Shown here: positions 25,421 to 34,867 of the stretch, piece by piece
How the letters are laid out: each line of letters starts with the position of its first letter
Numbering within the stretch: the first letter of the stretch is position 1
Assembly (NCBI RefSeq): GCF_000422905.1
Contig: NZ_AUGY01000043.1
Coordinates: forward strand, 1-64,000
DNA length: 64,000 nt
Reading direction: 5' to 3'
Origin: Paenibacillus alginolyticus DSM 5050 = NBRC 15375
GTDB lineage: Bacteria; Bacillota; Bacilli; Paenibacillales; NBRC-103111
The notes under the pieces: model-generated
Seen by the model: the letters and a program-made list of their open reading frames with translations, nothing else
Told to the model about the DNA's origin: nothing
Databases searched by the model: none
Position numbers and translations under genes: made by a program

Positions 25421-27249
25421 AGCTCATCTTCCTCCTCTTGCTGAATCGGCAATGTAAATACAACACGAGTTCCTTGTCCCAATTCCGATTCCAAACTGAT
25501 CGAGCCGCCATGTGCTTTTACTATTTCCCGGGCAATAGATAAACCCAGCCCAGTACCGCCCATATTGCGGGAACGCGCCTTGTCCACACGGTAGAATCGG
25601 TCAAAAATGCGGGACAGATCCTTCTTCGGGATGCCAATTCCGTTATCCTGCACCGAAATTTCCAGTACATCCTTCTCGATCTTTCTCGCTTCCAGCCGAA
25701 TGGCTCCCTCATCACCCGTATACTTAATCGCATTCGACACGAGATTGTCGAGTACTTGATCAATTTTATCCCGATCCAGCAGTAATCTGGTCACGCCGGG
25801 CTCCACTTGAATTAGAATTTGAATCTTCCGCTGCTGCAGCTGGAATGAGAAGCGGTCCGCTACTTCCTCCAGCATTTCGCTCACAAGCGTCGAGGATTTA
25901 CTCATCATCGATTGCTTGGAATCAAGCCTCGATAAATGCAAGAGATCCGTCACTAAGCGGATCATCCGCTCCGTCTCGCTGCGCGTTACGCTAATGAAGC
26001 GTGAAGCCAGCTGCGGCTCCTCAATCGCGCCATCATCGAGCGCTTCCAGATAGCTCTTGATCGTCGTCAACGGCGTACGCAGCTCATGCGAAACATTCGC
26101 TACGAACTCGCGCCTCGCCTGCTCCAGCTTCTCTTGGTCCGTTACGTCCTGCAGAACCGCAATAATCCCGTTCTGTCCTTCACCTCGGCGGTGAATCGGC
26201 GTGAACGTGATACGTACGGACAGCTGCTCATCGTCATCGGGGATATGAATATCCAGCAGCGTTGTACTAACCTGCCCTTGAAGGAAACCGCGAATCGTAT
26301 CCATCGGAATACCGAGCACCTCGGATATGTCCAGACCGAGCGTCGCTTCCTCTTCCGTTTGTAGAATTTGCTTCGCCCTACGATTAAGCACAATGACATG
26401 CCCTCTATCGTCCGTAGCAATGATCCCGTCATTCATATTCGTTAAGATCGAAGCGAGCTTTTCCTTCTCTTCTTCATTCAGCGAGAGCGCTTCTTTGAGC
26501 CTATTCATCATAAAATTAAAGGTTTGACCGAGCTGCCCAATCTCATCGGTCCCCTGAATAATAACCTGTTGATCAAAGTTACCCTCTGCAACAGCCGTCG
26601 CCTGCTTCGTAATCTCTTTGATCGGATTCGTAATCGTACTGGTAAGCAGCACACCCAGAATAGCGGTTAGCCCTAGAGCGATCAAGGTTCCCGAGATGAG
26701 GATGCGGTTAATCGATCGAATCGTTTTATACACATCTTCCATGGAAGCAATAATGTATACCGCACCCAGGACACGAGCACCGCTGCCTACCGGCTTGGCG
26801 ATAATCACCTTCCGATAACCATCCCCGTCCGTGAAGATCCGTTGGTTATCCTTAATCCCCTGCAGTGCCCTGATGACCTCCGGCTGCGTGTTCTTTTGTT
26901 TTAAATGATTGGGAACTGATGTGCTAATCACATTCCCGTTCGCATCTATAATTTGAATTTCCGCATTATTAATGGAAAATAAGTTGCTGACGAATTCGTT
27001 CAAATCCGCATACGTCTTCTTGCCTTCGGCAGCGTTCTTGCTGTCCTGATCCCCTGTGAGGTACGACCCCACAAAGCCGGCCAGCAGCGTCACCTGACTG
27101 TTGCGTGAAGCCAAAAAGTCATTCTTGAAATACGTCTCCACCGTCTTATAGAAATACACGCCAATCAGCTGCATCGCAATCAGAATGAGTAAGACATAAA
27201 TAATAATCAGCTTCGCTTGAATCGATTGAAAGAAGCGGATGCCCTTCAT
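25417..27249 (-). CDS. walK: cell-wall sensor histidine kinase WalK
   Basis: A 610-residue kinase controlling cell-wall hydrolase genes. Two membrane helices (about 12-34 and 183-205) bracket an extracellular sensor domain. HAMP (about 204-257), PAS (about 265-370), HisKA with phospho-acceptor H388 in VANVSHELRTPL, and HATPase (NAIKYT; DNGIGIP; GGTGLGLSIA) follow. The layout matches Bacillales WalK. GGAGG precedes the start at the walR junction. It forms a two-component system with walR two bases upstream. Confidence 0.97.
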   Translation of the reverse strand: MKGIRFFQSIQAKLIIIYVLLILIAMQLIGVYFYKTVETYFKNDFLASRNSQVTLLAGFVGSYLTGDQDSKNAAEGKKTYADLNEFVSNLFSINNAEIQIIDANGNVISTSVPNHLKQKNTQPEVIRALQGIKDNQRIFTDGDGYRKVIIAKPVGSGARVLGAVYIIASMEDVYKTIRSINRILISGTLIALGLTAILGVLLTSTITNPIKEITKQATAVAEGNFDQQVIIQGTDEIGQLGQTFNFMMNRLKEALSLNEEEKEKLASILTNMNDGIIATDDRGHVIVLNRRAKQILQTEEEATLGLDISEVLGIPMDTIRGFLQGQVSTTLLDIHIPDDDEQLSVRITFTPIHRRGEGQNGIIAVLQDVTDQEKLEQARREFVANVSHELRTPLTTIKSYLEALDDGAIEEPQLASRFISVTRSETERMIRLVTDLLHLSRLDSKQSMMSKSSTLVSEMLEEVADRFSFQLQQRKIQILIQVEPGVTRLLLDRDKIDQVLDNLVSNAIKYTGDEGAIRLEARKIEKDVLEISVQDNGIGIPKKDLSRIFDRFYRVDKARSRNMGGTGLGLSIAREIVKAHGGSISLESELGQGTRVVFTLPIQQEEEDEL

Positions 27250-27251
27250 GC

Positions 27252-27980
27252 TCAGAAGCCTCCGGCCTTAGGACTGCGCATTAAGTAGCCTAAGCCCCTG
27301 CGCGTCATAATATACTCCGGACGGCTCGGGTCCGTCTCCAGCTTCTCCCGTAAGCGCCGAATCGTTACATCGACTGTTCGTACGTCGCCGAAATATTCAA
27401 AGCCCCACACAGCCTGCAGCAGGTGCTCGCGTGTCATCACTTTGCCTGAATTTTTGGCCAAATACTGAATAAGCTCGAACTCCCGATGCGTCAAATCGAG
27501 CGGAGTGCCATCTTTATACACCATGTACATGTCGTTATCGATAAACAGAGCATGAATACGCATCCCATTCCGCTGCGTGTCAGACTCGCTTGGAGCTGAC
27601 TGCGCTTTCGTCTGTCTGCGCAGGTGCGCCTTCACTCGGGCTAGCAGCTCCCTTGTACCGAATGGCTTGGTCACATAGTCGTCTGCGCCCATTTCTAGGC
27701 CAAGCACTTTATCCAGTTCTGTATCTTTCGCTGTGAGCATAATGATAGGAGTATTCAGCTTCGAGCGAACCTCTCGGCATACATCCATCCCATCCTTCAC
27801 AGGCAGCATGAGATCCAGCAATATAAGATCCGGCTGCTCAGAGAAAGCAAGCTCTACAGCGCTTCCGCCGTCATACGCACAGATGACCTGGTAGCCCTCT
27901 TTTTCCAAATTAAATTTCAAAATATCTGCAATCGGTTGTTCGTCATCCACCACGAGAATTTTACCAAACAAACCTACCAC
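27252..27980 (-). CDS. walR: response regulator WalR (OmpR/PhoB type)
   Basis: A 242-residue essential regulator of peptidoglycan metabolism. The receiver has [11 protein letters not shown], phospho-acceptor Asp in [13 protein letters not shown], and Lys in DYVTKPFG. The C-terminal winged helix ends with [20 protein letters not shown] and MTRRGLGYL. The longest start is GTG at 27980; the true start could lie a few codons downstream because the Shine-Dalgarno signal is poor. Its leader contains a hairpin element shared with noc and the desulfurase gene. Confidence 0.96.
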   Translation of the reverse strand: MVGLFGKILVVDDEQPIADILKFNLEKEGYQVICAYDGGSAVELAFSEQPDLILLDLMLPVKDGMDVCREVRSKLNTPIIMLTAKDTELDKVLGLEMGADDYVTKPFGTRELLARVKAHLRRQTKAQSAPSESDTQRNGMRIHALFIDNDMYMVYKDGTPLDLTHREFELIQYLAKNSGKVMTREHLLQAVWGFEYFGDVRTVDVTIRRLREKLETDPSRPEYIMTRRGLGYLMRSPKAGGF

Positions 27981-27982
27981 CG

Positions 27983-28067
27983 CCTACTCAAGGATAAATG
28001 ACTTCGTCCTACAGGGACGAGCATGTAAAGTCAGTCTATTTTCTGCATACTACCCTCTATTTTATCA
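27983..28067 (-). promoter_or_regulatory. walR promoter (extended -10) and leader hairpin element
   Basis: On the minus strand TGATAAAAT (28059-28067) forms an extended -10 box, placing the transcript start near 28052. The leader then contains CTCGTCC, a five-base loop and GGACGAAG (28002-28021), followed by TTTATCCTTGAGTAGG (27983-27998). Almost the same arrangement precedes noc. Confidence 0.55.
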
Positions 28068-28126
28068 TACATTCAAGTGAGAAACCCTCTACCCGATGCA
28101 AATCGAAACTTATTCTTTCTATTGTG

Positions 28127-28175
28127 GAAAAAAGAGACAAGGCCCCCCCGATTTGTCCGGTTCGACCTTGCCTCT
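28127..28175 (-). terminator. terminator of the M23 peptidase gene
   Basis: GAGACAAGG (28134-28142) pairs with CCTTGCCTC (28166-28174) apart from one wobble; on the minus strand the stem is followed by T-rich sequence. Confidence 0.8.
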
Positions 28176-28190
28176 ATCTATTTTCTAAAA

Positions 28191-29735
28191 TTAGCGGTTT
28201 AAATACTTTAATGGGTTTTCTAAACTACCACTTTTGTGAATCTCAAAATGTAAGTGAACACCCGTGGAGTCGCCTGTACTTCCCATAATCCCGATTTTAT
28301 CGCCTTTTTCGACGATTGTACCTTCGGTAGTGGTGATTTTGCTCAAATGGCCATATAACGTCTCGTAACCGTTCAAATGATTAATAATGATATAATTGCC
28401 GTAATCAGATTTATAACCGGTTTCCGTGACTTTGCCGTTATCGGCCGTCATGATATTCTTGTTGCCTGTGATATCAATTCCTTTGTGGAGCTTGCCCCAT
28501 CGCATACCGAACGTACTTGAAATACTTGGGGAAACGACAGGCCACGCGAACTTCCCTGAGCCTTCGCCTTGAATCACTTTCGTTCCTTTTTTCACCTTAG
28601 CCATAACAGGGTTATCAATGATTTCTTCATTCACAAGCTTCTCTTCGGTCATTAGACCGTCGACCTTCGTCACTTGAATCGTAACCTTCTTCAGCCCATT
28701 CTTACCAGCGGAAATCGGTTGAACAACACCTACACGAAGGGAATCATCTTTCACATACTCGGTGTCGTATTGAATCTCCTGATTCTGTACAACCCGTTCT
28801 GTTGTCTTAACTGAGAGCGTTGGTTTGAGCACCGTCACATCAAGTTGGTTGCCGATTTTCAGCTTATCATCTTGAAGGCCGGGGTTCTTATCATAAATGA
28901 ATTGCTTCGTAATCCCTAATTTCTTTGCGATACAGGAGACGCAATCTCCTTCAACAACCGTATACTTAGCAGGCTGTACATCGCCGGTCTTAAGCTTTTT
29001 AACGACATCTTCCGGCTTAGCCAAATCATTTGGTTGGATAGGAACCTCATTGGTATCTACCTTCTGAACAAACTCTACTTTCTCGAGTTCCGATGGTGCT
29101 GTTGTGATATCCTCACCTATCCCTGTTGATAGGGCAGCTACCTTAGCGGTTTCCTTGGCTTTAGGCGCGAAGGGCGCACTTACCTGTTCAAGAATCCGAT
29201 CAGCCGTCTGTTGATCCTTCACAATTGCGATGGTTTTCCCATCTACCTTCAATTCAATGCCGACCGGTTGCGGCACAAGCAGCTCATCAAGTGATGCCAA
29301 AACAGCTGAATCATCTGATTTTAAATTGTAAGCCCTTTCAGGCTCGTAGGTAACTTCGTTTGTTTTCAGAACGACATGTACATCTGGGAATTTTTGTTGC
29401 ACTTCTTGCGGTTTTCTTTGCTTATATTCATCGATAATCTTATTGTCGCTTACGATACCTATTTCTTGGCCATCCAGCTTCACATGATACACATTCACCA
29501 TGCCTGCCTCTACATATTGATGACCGGTAAACGTAATTACCCCAGTTAGAGCAATCGCACTAACTCCCAGAGCAAGAGACCATTTATGTCGTTTCATAAC
29601 CGTTAGTGTCGTAGTTGTCGTTGATTCTTCCAGCTGCTTGTCTGATATTGATTCATTTCCGGTCAAGCTTTCTCGCTTAGGCGTGAATCTCTTGATGAGA
29701 TCCATGACAAAGCGCATACCCCTGAAACCTGTCAT
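28191..29735 (-). CDS. M23 family metallopeptidase with LysM and G5 domains
   Basis: A 514-residue exported peptidoglycan hydrolase. One membrane anchor (about 52-70) precedes an extracellular part with LysM (about 257-303), G5 (about 306-386) and a LytM-type M23 domain (about 410-510). Zinc ligands are visible in KLHKGID (H417, D421) and HLHFEIH (H494-H496). The LysM holds an unusual C-x-x-C (GDCVSC). The protein probably cuts cross-bridges during wall growth, and the neighbouring wal operon regulates such genes. ATG at 29735 has GGGAGAAG. Confidence 0.92.
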   Translation of the reverse strand: MTGFRGMRFVMDLIKRFTPKRESLTGNESISDKQLEESTTTTTLTVMKRHKWSLALGVSAIALTGVITFTGHQYVEAGMVNVYHVKLDGQEIGIVSDNKIIDEYKQRKPQEVQQKFPDVHVVLKTNEVTYEPERAYNLKSDDSAVLASLDELLVPQPVGIELKVDGKTIAIVKDQQTADRILEQVSAPFAPKAKETAKVAALSTGIGEDITTAPSELEKVEFVQKVDTNEVPIQPNDLAKPEDVVKKLKTGDVQPAKYTVVEGDCVSCIAKKLGITKQFIYDKNPGLQDDKLKIGNQLDVTVLKPTLSVKTTERVVQNQEIQYDTEYVKDDSLRVGVVQPISAGKNGLKKVTIQVTKVDGLMTEEKLVNEEIIDNPVMAKVKKGTKVIQGEGSGKFAWPVVSPSISSTFGMRWGKLHKGIDITGNKNIMTADNGKVTETGYKSDYGNYIIINHLNGYETLYGHLSKITTTEGTIVEKGDKIGIMGSTGDSTGVHLHFEIHKSGSLENPLKYLNR

Positions 29736-29821
29736 GATCTTCTCCCTTTGAACGGTTTTGCATCCATAGATACATAAATAAACCTTGATTAGACATAATA
29801 TCCATAAGGATGTCTTCCTTT

Positions 29822-29856
29822 TGTTAAATTTAACACACTTTCTCTGCCTATTTCAA
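29822..29856 (-). promoter_or_regulatory. promoter of the M23 peptidase gene with palindrome over the -10 box
   Basis: On the minus strand TTGAAA (29851-29856), a 17-base spacer and TTAAAT (29828-29833). The perfect palindrome TGTTAAATTTAACA (29822-29835) covers the -10 box and is a candidate operator. It shares TGTTAA with the WalR consensus half-site but not its direct-repeat spacing. Confidence 0.5.
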
Positions 29857-30006
29857 CAAAATACTCGATATCCATGTGATAGATTCGTGTCCATTACCAA
29901 AAGAAGACGATAAAGATCCATTTTTTTGTATGAAAATCCAAGAGATTTTGCGCGCTGCTACAAGGATTGACGAATTTGCATGAAAAATTGAAAGGGGATA
30001 TCCTCA

Positions 30007-30267
30007 ATGGAAATTAATTTGGCGGCTACATTCCAAAATAGGGATAATTTAGAGCAAGCGGCTGAAGTACTTAAACTGCAAGGTGTATTAGATATCAAAT
30101 TCGATAATGGCTTTGTGCCTAATTCCGATCACCAGGCAGATACCTTCATTCAATCCGTAGGCAGCCTTGCTGCTGAGCCCTCCTTTGCACTCAAAGTAAG
30201 TGTTGAGAAGTCACGTTATCGCCAAGCTGAGGACACGATTATCAAATACGGCGGACAACTCCACTAA
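30007..30267 (+). CDS. small hypothetical protein, 86 residues
   Basis: MEINLAATFQNRDNLEQAAE followed by a mixed alpha/beta sequence ending EDTIIKYGGQLH. The pattern (sliding NRDNLEQAAEVLKLQG... KSRYRQAEDTIIKYGG) suggests a small ferredoxin-like fold with two beta-alpha-beta halves, as in several sporulation- or stress-induced Bacillales proteins. I cannot name the family. AAAGGGG precedes ATG. It is the only plus-strand gene in this part of the core. Confidence 0.7.
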   Translation: MEINLAATFQNRDNLEQAAEVLKLQGVLDIKFDNGFVPNSDHQADTFIQSVGSLAAEPSFALKVSVEKSRYRQAEDTIIKYGGQLH

Positions 30268-30287
30268 TCCATCCAAGTAGGAAAAGA

Positions 30288-30950
30288 TTAATATTTGCTT
30301 AGGATATCTGTAAGCTGCTTCAATTCCTTCTCGCTTAAGTACTTTTTAAGTGTGTCATTGACTTGCTTTAACTCCTCTGTCGTAATCCCATCTTCGAGCA
30401 TTCCGGATAGATTCTGCACCTCAGCTTGCGGCAGCTTAGCAACAACTAGAGAAAATATTTTCATCTTATCGTCGCTGGACAGTGCTTCTTTCTTTTTGGC
30501 AAAATCCTCCGTCGACATGACGAGTTCCTTTTTCTGATCGTTCGCTTCACTTCGCGCTCTTCCCATAACGGCTATGGCATCATCCTTGGCTCCTTGGGAA
30601 GCATCTCCACCGTCAATTGAACTAACTCCACTCACGGGAAGTTGATTGTTTGAACTCGGGTTAGATGAGCTTCCAGACGGGTTGAGACTAGGAACAGGCT
30701 TCGTAGGTGCAGGGCTTTCGGATGGGGCAGCTTGCTTCCCCCCGTCTCTACGCATAACTATATTCAGCTCCCCCGCCAATCTTGCAGCAAATTCGTTAAA
30801 TTGAACCTTTTTACCCAAAGCTGGGATCTGATATTGTCGAAATATATCCTCCACGTATATATTTACGACATACCATGTCGTAAACATCGTTATCGATGTA
30901 ATCAAGACTGTTCCAATGACGATCTTACCTAACCATGCTATTAATTTCAT
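30288..30950 (-). CDS. membrane-anchored hypothetical protein with Pro/Ser/Asn-rich linker
   Basis: A 220-residue protein with one N-terminal membrane helix (WLGKIVIGTVLITSITMFTTW), an about 40-residue low-complexity linker rich in Pro, Ser and Asn, and a charged helical C-terminal domain (LSSDDKMKIFSLVVAKLP ... LTDILSKY). ATG at 30950 has AGGAG upstream at 11 bases; the GTG 12 bases earlier overlaps that site. The topology suggests an extracellular helical domain tethered through a flexible linker. Family and function unknown. Confidence 0.75.
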   Translation of the reverse strand: MKLIAWLGKIVIGTVLITSITMFTTWYVVNIYVEDIFRQYQIPALGKKVQFNEFAARLAGELNIVMRRDGGKQAAPSESPAPTKPVPSLNPSGSSSNPSSNNQLPVSGVSSIDGGDASQGAKDDAIAVMGRARSEANDQKKELVMSTEDFAKKKEALSSDDKMKIFSLVVAKLPQAEVQNLSGMLEDGITTEELKQVNDTLKKYLSEKELKQLTDILSKY

Positions 30951-31031
30951 ACTCGCTATCACTCCTGGCGCATAATCATGTTCCTCCCTCCCAGTATTGA
31001 CGAAATCATCTCCATTAAATCCCTTTTTGAT

Positions 31032-31075
31032 AAAAAAGAAATCCTCTAAGCTGCAAACAGCCCAGAGGATTTCTT
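31032..31075 (-). terminator. terminator of purA
   Basis: AAGAAATCCTCT (31036-31047) pairs perfectly with AGAGGATTTCTT (31064-31075); on the minus strand six T follow. Confidence 0.92.
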
Positions 31076-31120
31076 AAGTTATTCAGGAAAATGCGAACAT
31101 TTTGCCTTATTTCGTTGTGA

Positions 31121-32407
31121 TTATGCGTAGATTGGACGAACCAGGTTTGTTTGTTCACGATTGCGACCCACAGAGAAGATCGCGATAGGAATACCTGTCA
31201 GCTGGGAAACACGCTCCACATAATGTCTGGCATTCTCAGGCAGATCGCTCAGCGTACGTGCGCCGGATACGTCTTCTGTCCAACCTGGAAGCTCTTCATA
31301 TACAGCTTCACACTCAGAGATAGCTTTCAGGCTAGCTGGGTAGTGCTCAATTAACTCGCCGCGGTACATGTAACCTGTGCAAATTTTCACCGTTTCAAGA
31401 CCTGTCAGAACGTCAATGGAGTTAAGGGACAAGCCTGTAATTCCGCTAACGCGTCTTGCGTGACGCACAACAACGCTGTCGAACCAACCAACACGACGCG
31501 GACGACCCGTTACTGTACCGTATTCAAAGCCTTTTTCACGAATCCATGCACCAATTTCATTGTCCAGTTCCGTTGGGAACGGGCCATCACCGACACGCGT
31601 CGTGTATGCTTTGGCCACACCAATGATGTTGTGGATCTTCGTTGGTCCTACACCAGAACCAATACATACGCCGCCAGCTGTTGGGTTCGAAGAAGTAACA
31701 TACGGGTATGTACCTTGGTCGATATCCAGCATAACACCTTGTGCGCCTTCGAACAGCACTCTGCGGCCTTGATCAATATATTGATTTAAGACAACAGATG
31801 TGTCCGTAACATAAGGACGAATCACTTCTGCGTACGCGAGGTACTCTTTAAGAATCGGCTCTACATCAAGCCCTTGCGAACCGTATACTTGCTCAATCAC
31901 AACGTTTTTCTCAGCAACGATGCGTCTAAGCTTCAATTCGAACTCTTCCGCATCCATCAAATCAGCGATACGAATGCCGTTACGAGCTGCTTTATCCATA
32001 TAACAAGGACCGATCCCTTTGCGGGTCGTGCCAATTTTGCTATCACCTTTGCGATCTTCTTCCAGACCATCCATCAGCAAATGATACGGCATAATAACAT
32101 GCGCGCGGTCACTGATGTTCAGGTTCGTCGTCGTAAAACCATTATCATGAATGTAGTTAATTTCTTCAATGAGCGCAGCCGGGTTAATCACCATGCCATT
32201 CCCGATTACACAAGCTTTATCTTTGTAAAAAATACCAGAAGGTATCATCGTTAGCTTATATTTCTTCCCGCTAATAATGATCGTATGGCCTGCATTGTTA
32301 CCACCTTGATAACGAGCAACCACCTCAGCAGATTCCGCTAAGAAATCCGTGATTTTCCCTTTCCCTTCATCTCCCCATTGCGTACCGACAACAACAACCG
32401 TTGACAT
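31121..32407 (-). CDS. purA: adenylosuccinate synthetase
   Basis: PurA makes adenylosuccinate from IMP, aspartate and GTP, the first committed step to AMP. At 428 residues it is of family length. [11 protein letters not shown] at the N-terminus binds [11 protein letters not shown] holds IMP, and [11 protein letters not shown] is the conserved C-terminal loop. ATG at 32407 has GGAGG upstream. The gene has its own strong promoter, a 320-base structured leader and its own terminator. Confidence 0.98.
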   Translation of the reverse strand: MSTVVVVGTQWGDEGKGKITDFLAESAEVVARYQGGNNAGHTIIISGKKYKLTMIPSGIFYKDKACVIGNGMVINPAALIEEINYIHDNGFTTTNLNISDRAHVIMPYHLLMDGLEEDRKGDSKIGTTRKGIGPCYMDKAARNGIRIADLMDAEEFELKLRRIVAEKNVVIEQVYGSQGLDVEPILKEYLAYAEVIRPYVTDTSVVLNQYIDQGRRVLFEGAQGVMLDIDQGTYPYVTSSNPTAGGVCIGSGVGPTKIHNIIGVAKAYTTRVGDGPFPTELDNEIGAWIREKGFEYGTVTGRPRRVGWFDSVVVRHARRVSGITGLSLNSIDVLTGLETVKICTGYMYRGELIEHYPASLKAISECEAVYEELPGWTEDVSGARTLSDLPENARHYVERVSQLTGIPIAIFSVGRNREQTNLVRPIYA

Positions 32408-32727
32408 ATGCACTACCTCCGTACGGTGACGAATCACCCATAATGAGCCGTTATGGCTTTAGTACCACAGAGCGAAGTTGGACTTCATTAAAGCGCTAAA
32501 GCGTCTAGCGTCCATCATACTTTCCCTCTGGCGATGCAAATACCTCTATACACCGTTACACAAATAGTGATCCAGGTCAGAGGGCTTACTCACCGCAAAG
32601 GAACATCCAGGTTTCTTCGGCAGACTTCTGCAGGAAGGGAACCTACCTTACGCCTTACGGCATGAAAAACGACCTTATTTCGAATTTGCCTTGCGATAAG
32701 CAGGCATTCGACCAAGGTTTTTTCACC
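32408..32727 (-). ncRNA. long structured 5' leader (or separate small RNA) upstream of purA
   Basis: The transcript predicted to start near 32727 begins with a sequence that folds into one long imperfect hairpin: ACGGTGAAAAAAC and TCGAA near the start pair with TTCGA and CGTTTTTCATGCCGT about 60-90 bases later, with a TGCCT/AGGCA tip. A second stem-loop follows, with CCCTCTG and CAGAGGG as arms. The region is 320 bases long, much longer than an ordinary leader. I do not recognise it as a known riboswitch or T-box. A 6S-like RNA was considered because of the long hairpin, but the signature is not secure. Confidence 0.45.
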
Positions 32728-32733
32728 GTCTCT

Positions 32734-32762
32734 AGTGTAGCAGTCCCCCTGAGCAAAGTCAA
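32734..32762 (-). promoter_or_regulatory. sigma-A promoter of the purA leader
   Basis: TTGACT (32757-32762), a 17-base spacer, and TACACT (32734-32739) on the minus strand: a near-consensus vegetative promoter. Confidence 0.8.
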
Positions 32763-32830
32763 TTAAAAACGAACAATTACACAGGTGCCCGTATAATCGT
32801 TCGGATATTGTGCAAACTAATAGGTTAAAT

Positions 32831-32861
32831 AAAAAAAACAGCCGTCAATACTGCGCGGCTG
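32831..32861 (-). terminator. terminator overlapping the end of dnaB
   Basis: CAGCCG (32856-32861 read on the minus strand) lies within the last codons of dnaB and pairs with CGGCTG just after the stop, followed by eight T. Confidence 0.8.
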
Positions 32862-34209
32862 CTGCTTCCTGATGACTTCGATCCATATTCACGAACTTAT
32901 TAAATTGCTTCAAAAAGGCAAGCTCTACGGTTCCAACTGGACCGTTCCGCTGCTTAGCAATAATAATCTCGATAATGTTTTTCTTCTCGGATTCCTTATC
33001 GTAGTAATCGTCCCGGTAGAGGAACGCTACGATGTCGGCATCTTGCTCGATCGATCCCGATTCCCTAAGGTCAGACATCATCGGGCGCTTGTCTTGTCGC
33101 TGCTCAACACCCCGGCTCAGCTGCGAGAGCGCGATGACCGGAACGTTGAGCTCACGCGCAATTTGCTTCAGCGTACGGGAGATTTCAGAGACCTCCTGCT
33201 GACGGTTATCGCCTTTGCCGCGGCCGGCAATCAGCTGCAGGTAGTCGATGAGGATCATGCCGAGCCCCTTCTCCTGCTGCAGACGACGGCACTTCGCGCG
33301 GATGTCCGCAACTGTAATCGATGGTGAATCATCGATGTAGATGTTCGCTTCGGACAAGGCGCCAATCGCCATCGTCAGCTTCTCCCAGTCGTCGCCCTCG
33401 AGATAACCCGTCCGCATGCGGTTCGCGTCGACGTTCGCTTCCGCGCAGATCATACGCTGTACGAGCTGCGCCGCGCCCATCTCCAGAGAGAAGATGGCGA
33501 CGGTTTCTTTGGCCCGCACGCCCACGTTCTGCGCAACGTTCAGCGCGAACGCGGTCTTACCGACCGAAGGACGGGCGGCCAAGATGACAAGGTCCGAGCG
33601 CTGGAAGCCGGACGTCATCTTGTCGAGGTCAATGAAGCCCGAAGGGATCCCCGTTGACCCTCCCTTATTCGAGTAAAGCTGCTCAACTTTCTCGAATACT
33701 TCCATGAGCACGTCGCGAATAACCACGAAGCCGCTTGAGCTGCGGCGCTGCGAGATCTCAAGGATCTTCGCCTCCGCTTCGCTGAGCATCGACCCTACGT
33801 CGTCCTCATTGGCATAGCCATTGGAGACGATTTGGGTCGCTGTGCGGATAAGGCGGCGCAACATCGACTTCTCCTCGACGATAGCCGCGTAGTAGTCAAT
33901 GTTTGCGGCTGTTGGCACCGCGTTAGCCAACTCAGAAAGATATGTCACGCCGCCGATCTCTTCAAGCTGCTGCTTGTTCTGCAGCCGCGACGTTAGCGTG
34001 ATCAGGTCGACAGGCTCCTGCTCTTCTGCGAGTTCTACGATCGCCTCGAAGATGCGTTGATGTGTACCACGATAGAAGTCGTCGCTTGATATCCGCTCCA
34101 TGGCGGTAATCAAGGCTTCGCCGTGAATCAAAATAGCACCGAGTACGGCTTGCTCGGCTTCTATATTTTGTGGGGGTACACGATCCATAAACATATTATC
34201 TCCGCTCAT
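32845..34209 (-). CDS. dnaB: replicative DNA helicase (DnaB type; DnaC in B. subtilis)
   Basis: A 454-residue hexameric helicase that unwinds DNA ahead of the fork. The N-terminal domain starts RVPPQNIEAEQAVLGAIL. The RecA-like domain has the Walker A loop ARPSVGKTAFAL, Walker B MILIDYLQLI and the arginine region LKQIARELNVPVIALSQLS. ATG at 34209 is listed; ATG codons at 34194 and 34188 are possible starts because GGAG lies between them. It belongs to the conserved yybS-gdpP-rplI-dnaB group. Confidence 0.97.
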   Translation of the reverse strand: MSGDNMFMDRVPPQNIEAEQAVLGAILIHGEALITAMERISSDDFYRGTHQRIFEAIVELAEEQEPVDLITLTSRLQNKQQLEEIGGVTYLSELANAVPTAANIDYYAAIVEEKSMLRRLIRTATQIVSNGYANEDDVGSMLSEAEAKILEISQRRSSSGFVVIRDVLMEVFEKVEQLYSNKGGSTGIPSGFIDLDKMTSGFQRSDLVILAARPSVGKTAFALNVAQNVGVRAKETVAIFSLEMGAAQLVQRMICAEANVDANRMRTGYLEGDDWEKLTMAIGALSEANIYIDDSPSITVADIRAKCRRLQQEKGLGMILIDYLQLIAGRGKGDNRQQEVSEISRTLKQIARELNVPVIALSQLSRGVEQRQDKRPMMSDLRESGSIEQDADIVAFLYRDDYYDKESEKKNIIEIIIAKQRNGPVGTVELAFLKQFNKFVNMDRSHQEAAAAQY

Positions 34210-34466
34210 GCTGCTGTACCCGCCTTTCTTTTCGATAGTTAGTTTACTAGCCTTGCATACAAATGGATGAGAAAATCTTCAATCGCTTTATTCTATCATC
34301 CATGGTTTATTTTTACTCTCCAAATTAAACTTACTAATTTTTCATTTTAGAACTCTTACCCCTCGCCCAGTTTCCTGAACAAGGAACATATAGTTAGCTA
34401 CTCCAAGTACTCTATCATTCTGCTAATATTCATCCATGCTGCAACTCTATGAGCTAAAAGTAACTA

Positions 34467-34647
34467 CATGCAAAAAGTGCAGTAAATCACCGTTTATTTC
34501 ACATTTTGAGCAGAATTGATGCATTTAGTGCATCAATTATCCACACTTCGGACTTCATTTGTTCTTATTCGAACAATTAGCTGCACTTTTTGCATGAACT
34601 CGCTTGAAAGTGCTGGAATAGACTGAATTTGCTGCACTTTTTACATC
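34467..34647. repeat. intergenic inverted-repeat cluster built on TGCACTTTTTGCA-like units
   Basis: CATGCAAAAAGTGCAG (34467-34482) and its exact inverse CTGCACTTTTTGCATG (34581-34596) flank a perfect 10-base-stem hairpin (AATTGATGCA 34514-34523 / TGCATCAATT 34529-34538). A third copy, GCTGCACTTTTTACATC, is at 34631-34647. No gene is present between dnaB and rplI (34210-35085), so this is a non-coding repeat unit. Confidence 0.65.
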
Positions 34648-34867
34648 ATCGCTACAAAAGTGGGCACCTAAGTTGGTGCCTAGAAGTGCTTCTAGCCAGC
34701 CAATCTATCATTTCGAAGCACTATCAAACAATCAAACTCTCTTAAACTCTCTTACGCACACTACAAACCATCTCTTCCGACATCTAATAAAGGGATCAAA
34801 ACCCCTGAATAACCTCACAATAGATAAGAGCCCCTCCAAGGGACTCTTACCTTACCATGTTCTTTCT

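Noticed and set aside
32408-32727. T-box, SAM, purine or ZTP riboswitch before purA
   Set aside because: None of the hallmark motifs (T-box AGGGTGGNACCGCG, SAM-I core, purine loop-loop, ZTP core) could be found; kept only as an unassigned structured leader.
33321-33676. Arg/Ser/Pro-rich plus-strand frames inside dnaB
   Set aside because: Typical antisense shadows of a GC-rich part of dnaB without start signals.
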